A DNA stretch of 40,657 nucleotides from Gammaproteobacteria bacterium (lineage in GTDB: Bacteria > Pseudomonadota > Gammaproteobacteria > Xanthomonadales > Xanthomonadaceae), in NCBI GenBank assembly GCA_025356635.1, contig JANXRY010000048.1:1-40657 (forward strand). Reading direction: 5' to 3'. Each line of letters begins with the position of its first letter. The stretch's first letter is position 1. Below the pieces are notes generated by a model, which had not been told where the DNA came from, did no database searches, and worked only from the letters and a program-made list of their open reading frames with translations. A program made the translations under genes and the position numbers. Below, one piece after another: positions 38,809 to 40,657 of this stretch.

Positions 38809-39951
38809 ATGAACAAGCCACTACGCATCGAGCTCGTCACCGAAACCTACCCGCCCGACGTCAACGGCGTCGCCTTGACCGTGCAGTCGCTCGAGCAGGG
38901 CTTGCGCAACCTGGGCCACCGCGTTTCCCTGGTCCGGCCCGAACACGCCGAGGACAGCGTCCTGCCGAATCCCGAACTCATGCTGGTCGCCGGCGCGCCC
39001 CTGCCCCGCTATCCCGGCCTGCGCTTCGGCATGCCGGCCGGGCGACGGCTGCACGCGCGTTGGCGGACCGAGCGCCCGGACGCTGTCTACATCGCCACCG
39101 AGGGCCCATTGGGTTGGTCGGCCTTGGGTTCAGCGCGACGCCTGGGCATTCCGGTCGCGACTGGCTTCCACACGCGCTTCGACGACTACATGGGTCGCTA
39201 CGGCGCTGGATTCTTGTCGCCCTGGGTATTCGCCTGGCTGCGCCGATTCCACAACCGCGGCGATGCCACCTTGGTCCCCACGGTGGAATTGCAGGAGCAA
39301 TTGCGTGGGCAGGGATTCAAGCGCGTGCAGCGCCTGGGCCGCGCCGTGGACACGTGCATGTTCCACCCGGGTTGGCGCGATGCCGCGCTGCGCTCCCGCT
39401 GGGGCGTGTCCGAGGACGACGTGGTGATGATCAGCGTGGGCAGGCTCGCCGCGGAAAAGAATCTCGAGCTCACCATCCGCGCGTTCCGGGCCCTGCAGGC
39501 GGAACGTCCTAGCAGCCGCCTCGTCTTCGTCGGCGACGGCCCGCAACGCGAAGCCTTGAAGTCCAGCGTCCCCGAGGCGATTTTCTGCGGCGTCCAGCGC
39601 GGCGAATCGCTGTCGCGGCACTACGCCAGCGCCGACCTGTTCGTCTTCTCCAGCCTGTCGGAGACCTTCGGCAACGTCACGCTCGAAGCCATGGCCTCCG
39701 GCCTGGCAACGGTCGCCTTCGACTATGGCGCCACCCGCGAACACCTGGTCGATGGCAGCCACGGCGCCGCGGTGCCACCCGGCGATGCCGATGCTTTTGT
39801 CCGGGCGGTCGCCAGGATCGGCGCGCACGGCCCGCTGTTCCGGATGGGCGCGGCAGCGCGCGCGGCCGTCCAGCACCTGCATCCGGACGAAGTCGCACGC
39901 GAGTTCGCCGACCTCCTCGGCCAACTGGCACAACAACGACTGGCGGCATGA
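38809..39951 (+). CDS. Glycosyltransferase family 4
   Basis: 380 aa. A GT-B fold enzyme of the GT4 type, which uses nucleotide sugars. The N-terminal domain begins LRIELVTETYPPDVNGVALT and contains GFHTRFDDYMGRYG. The C-terminal domain holds ISVGRLAAEKNLELTIRAF, VFVGDGPQREAL, and the donor-binding FVFSSLSETFGNVTLEAMAS. Relatives transfer mannose or glucose to lipid acceptors. ATG 38809 was chosen; a longer frame back to 38599 would include the VIT scrap. It overlaps the PAP2 gene by ATGA, so glycolipid synthesis coupled to lipid dephosphorylation is a reasonable guess. Confidence 0.88.
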   Translation: MNKPLRIELVTETYPPDVNGVALTVQSLEQGLRNLGHRVSLVRPEHAEDSVLPNPELMLVAGAPLPRYPGLRFGMPAGRRLHARWRTERPDAVYIATEGPLGWSALGSARRLGIPVATGFHTRFDDYMGRYGAGFLSPWVFAWLRRFHNRGDATLVPTVELQEQLRGQGFKRVQRLGRAVDTCMFHPGWRDAALRSRWGVSEDDVVMISVGRLAAEKNLELTIRAFRALQAERPSSRLVFVGDGPQREALKSSVPEAIFCGVQRGESLSRHYASADLFVFSSLSETFGNVTLEAMASGLATVAFDYGATREHLVDGSHGAAVPPGDADAFVRAVARIGAHGPLFRMGAAARAAVQHLHPDEVAREFADLLGQLAQQRLAA

Positions 39952-40493
39952 AACCACTCGCGCACCGTCTGCTGGAGAGCGAGCAGGATTGGTGCCTGGC
40001 CGCCAACCGCTGGGGAACACGGCAACTGGTGCGCGGCTACTTCCGCATGGTCGGCCGGCTCGGAGACGGCGCGTTCTGGTACGCGCTGATCGCGCTCATC
40101 GCCTGGTTCGATCGCGCGCGCGGGCTCGATGCCGCGGCGCACATGGCGATCGCCGGCGGGATCGCGACACTCGTGTATCGACGACTGAAGCGATGGACGC
40201 GTCGACCACGGCCATTCGTCGCCGACGGCCGCATCCGTGCCTGGGTCGCGCCGCTGGACGAGTTCAGCTTCCCGTCGGGGCACACATTGCACGCGGTGTC
40301 GTTCGCCTTGGTGGCGGTGGCGTATTACCCATGGCTATCGTGGCTGCTGCTGCCGTTCACGCTGAGCGTCGCGCTGTCTCGCGTCGTTCTGGGCATGCAC
40401 TATCCGAGCGACGTCATCGCCGCGACGGCGATCGGCGGATCGATCGCGTCGGCGACGCTGCTGTTCGTGCCGATGACCGGCGTCGCGGCCTGA
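39948..40493 (+). CDS. PAP2 family lipid phosphatase
   Basis: 181 aa with four or five membrane segments. The three phosphatase motifs are present: KRWTRRPRP (K-x6-RP), FSFPSGHTLHA (PSGH) and SRVVLGMHYPSDV (SR-x5-H-x3-D). PAP2 enzymes dephosphorylate undecaprenyl diphosphate, phosphatidate or phosphatidylglycerol phosphate; which one is not determinable. It starts inside the glycosyltransferase stop. The next gene downstream has lost its start, and its remaining frame begins directly behind the PAP2 stop. Confidence 0.88.
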   Translation: MKPLAHRLLESEQDWCLAANRWGTRQLVRGYFRMVGRLGDGAFWYALIALIAWFDRARGLDAAAHMAIAGGIATLVYRRLKRWTRRPRPFVADGRIRAWVAPLDEFSFPSGHTLHAVSFALVAVAYYPWLSWLLLPFTLSVALSRVVLGMHYPSDVIAATAIGGSIASATLLFVPMTGVAA

Positions 40494-40529
40494 CCGGTCG
40501 CGCTTGACTGGCGCGCGCGGCGGGGCTCG

Positions 40530-40657
40530 GCCATCGTCGATGGCTGGGGGCGCACGATGTTGCCGGGCCTGATCGACGCGCATGGTCACGTCATGGAACT
40601 GGGCCAGATGCGGGTCCAGGTCGACCTGACCACGAGCAAGTCGCTCGCCGAGGCGCT
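40530..40657 (+). pseudogene. Amidohydrolase family fragment, 5'-truncated, runs off window
   Basis: The frame AIVDGWGRTMLPGLIDAHGH, then VMELGQMRVQVDLTTSKSLA is the metal-binding strand of YtcJ-type amidohydrolases (LPGLIDAHGH supplies two ligands). The normal first 60 or so residues, including any signal peptide, are absent: the sequence between the PAP2 stop at 40493 and here is too short to hold them. An ATG at 40557 could start a shortened product, but the beta-sandwich half would be missing. The 3' end lies outside the window. Confidence 0.65.

Overview
The window looks like chromosomal DNA of a gammaproteobacterium of the Xanthomonadales (Lysobacterales), most likely near the Rhodanobacteraceae. 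This rests on high GC, the sspA-sspB pair, a thrS-infC-rpmI-rplT-pheS-pheT-ihfA-merR block in which infC starts with ATC, a DUF1631 protein, and a fimT/pilW/pilX/pilV minor pilin cluster. The exact genus cannot be read from the sequence alone.

Layout. 1-8085 is core: the sspA 3' end, sspB, an FHA membrane protein, a frameshifted nadC with a Trm112-like gene (minus strand), purE-purK, sodB (minus) divergent from grxD, then a tightly overlapping grxD-SDR-marC-ppnN run. 8063-9647 is an AbiE-type toxin-antitoxin module placed at the 3' end of ppnN and bracketed by a 28-bp imperfect direct repeat of that gene end. 9679-16251 is a type IV pilus minor pilin locus: pilE on the minus strand, then fimT-pilW-pilX-pilV on the plus strand. 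PilX (604 aa) and PilV (899 aa) are far larger than usual and no pilY1 is present. 16308-17857 is a tRNA-Asn hotspot: one intact tRNA-Asn plus two partial copies of its 3' end, with hicAB in one interval and a DUF433/DUF5615 pair (toxin broken by an amber codon) in the other. A second fimT-like gene follows.

18583-24471 holds uvrB, tRNA-Val, a lipoprotein, a sulfotransferase-like gene with a class IV aminotransferase, and a polytopic GT39-like protein. 24486-32046 is the translation block thrS-infC-rpmI-rplT-pheS-pheT-ihfA-merR, with three structured control regions: a terminator inside the thrS leader, a long stem-loop before rpmI, and a terminator between rplT and pheS. tRNA-Pro, an acyl-CoA dehydrogenase, a lipoprotein, the DUF1631 protein and a small frameshifted gene follow. 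A major-type pilin (pilA-like) lies at 37574.

38080-40657 is a recombination scar zone: an IS3-type orfA remnant, a scrap of a VIT1/CCC1-type transporter gene, an intact GT4 glycosyltransferase-PAP2 phosphatase pair, and an amidohydrolase that has lost its 5' end and runs off the window.

The strongest theme is that three toxin-antitoxin-type modules sit at two conserved gene 3' ends (ppnN and tRNA-Asn), each bounded by short direct repeats of that gene end and none with an integrase. This could reflect small cassettes moved in trans or by recombination. The sequence shows the repeats; the mechanism is inference.
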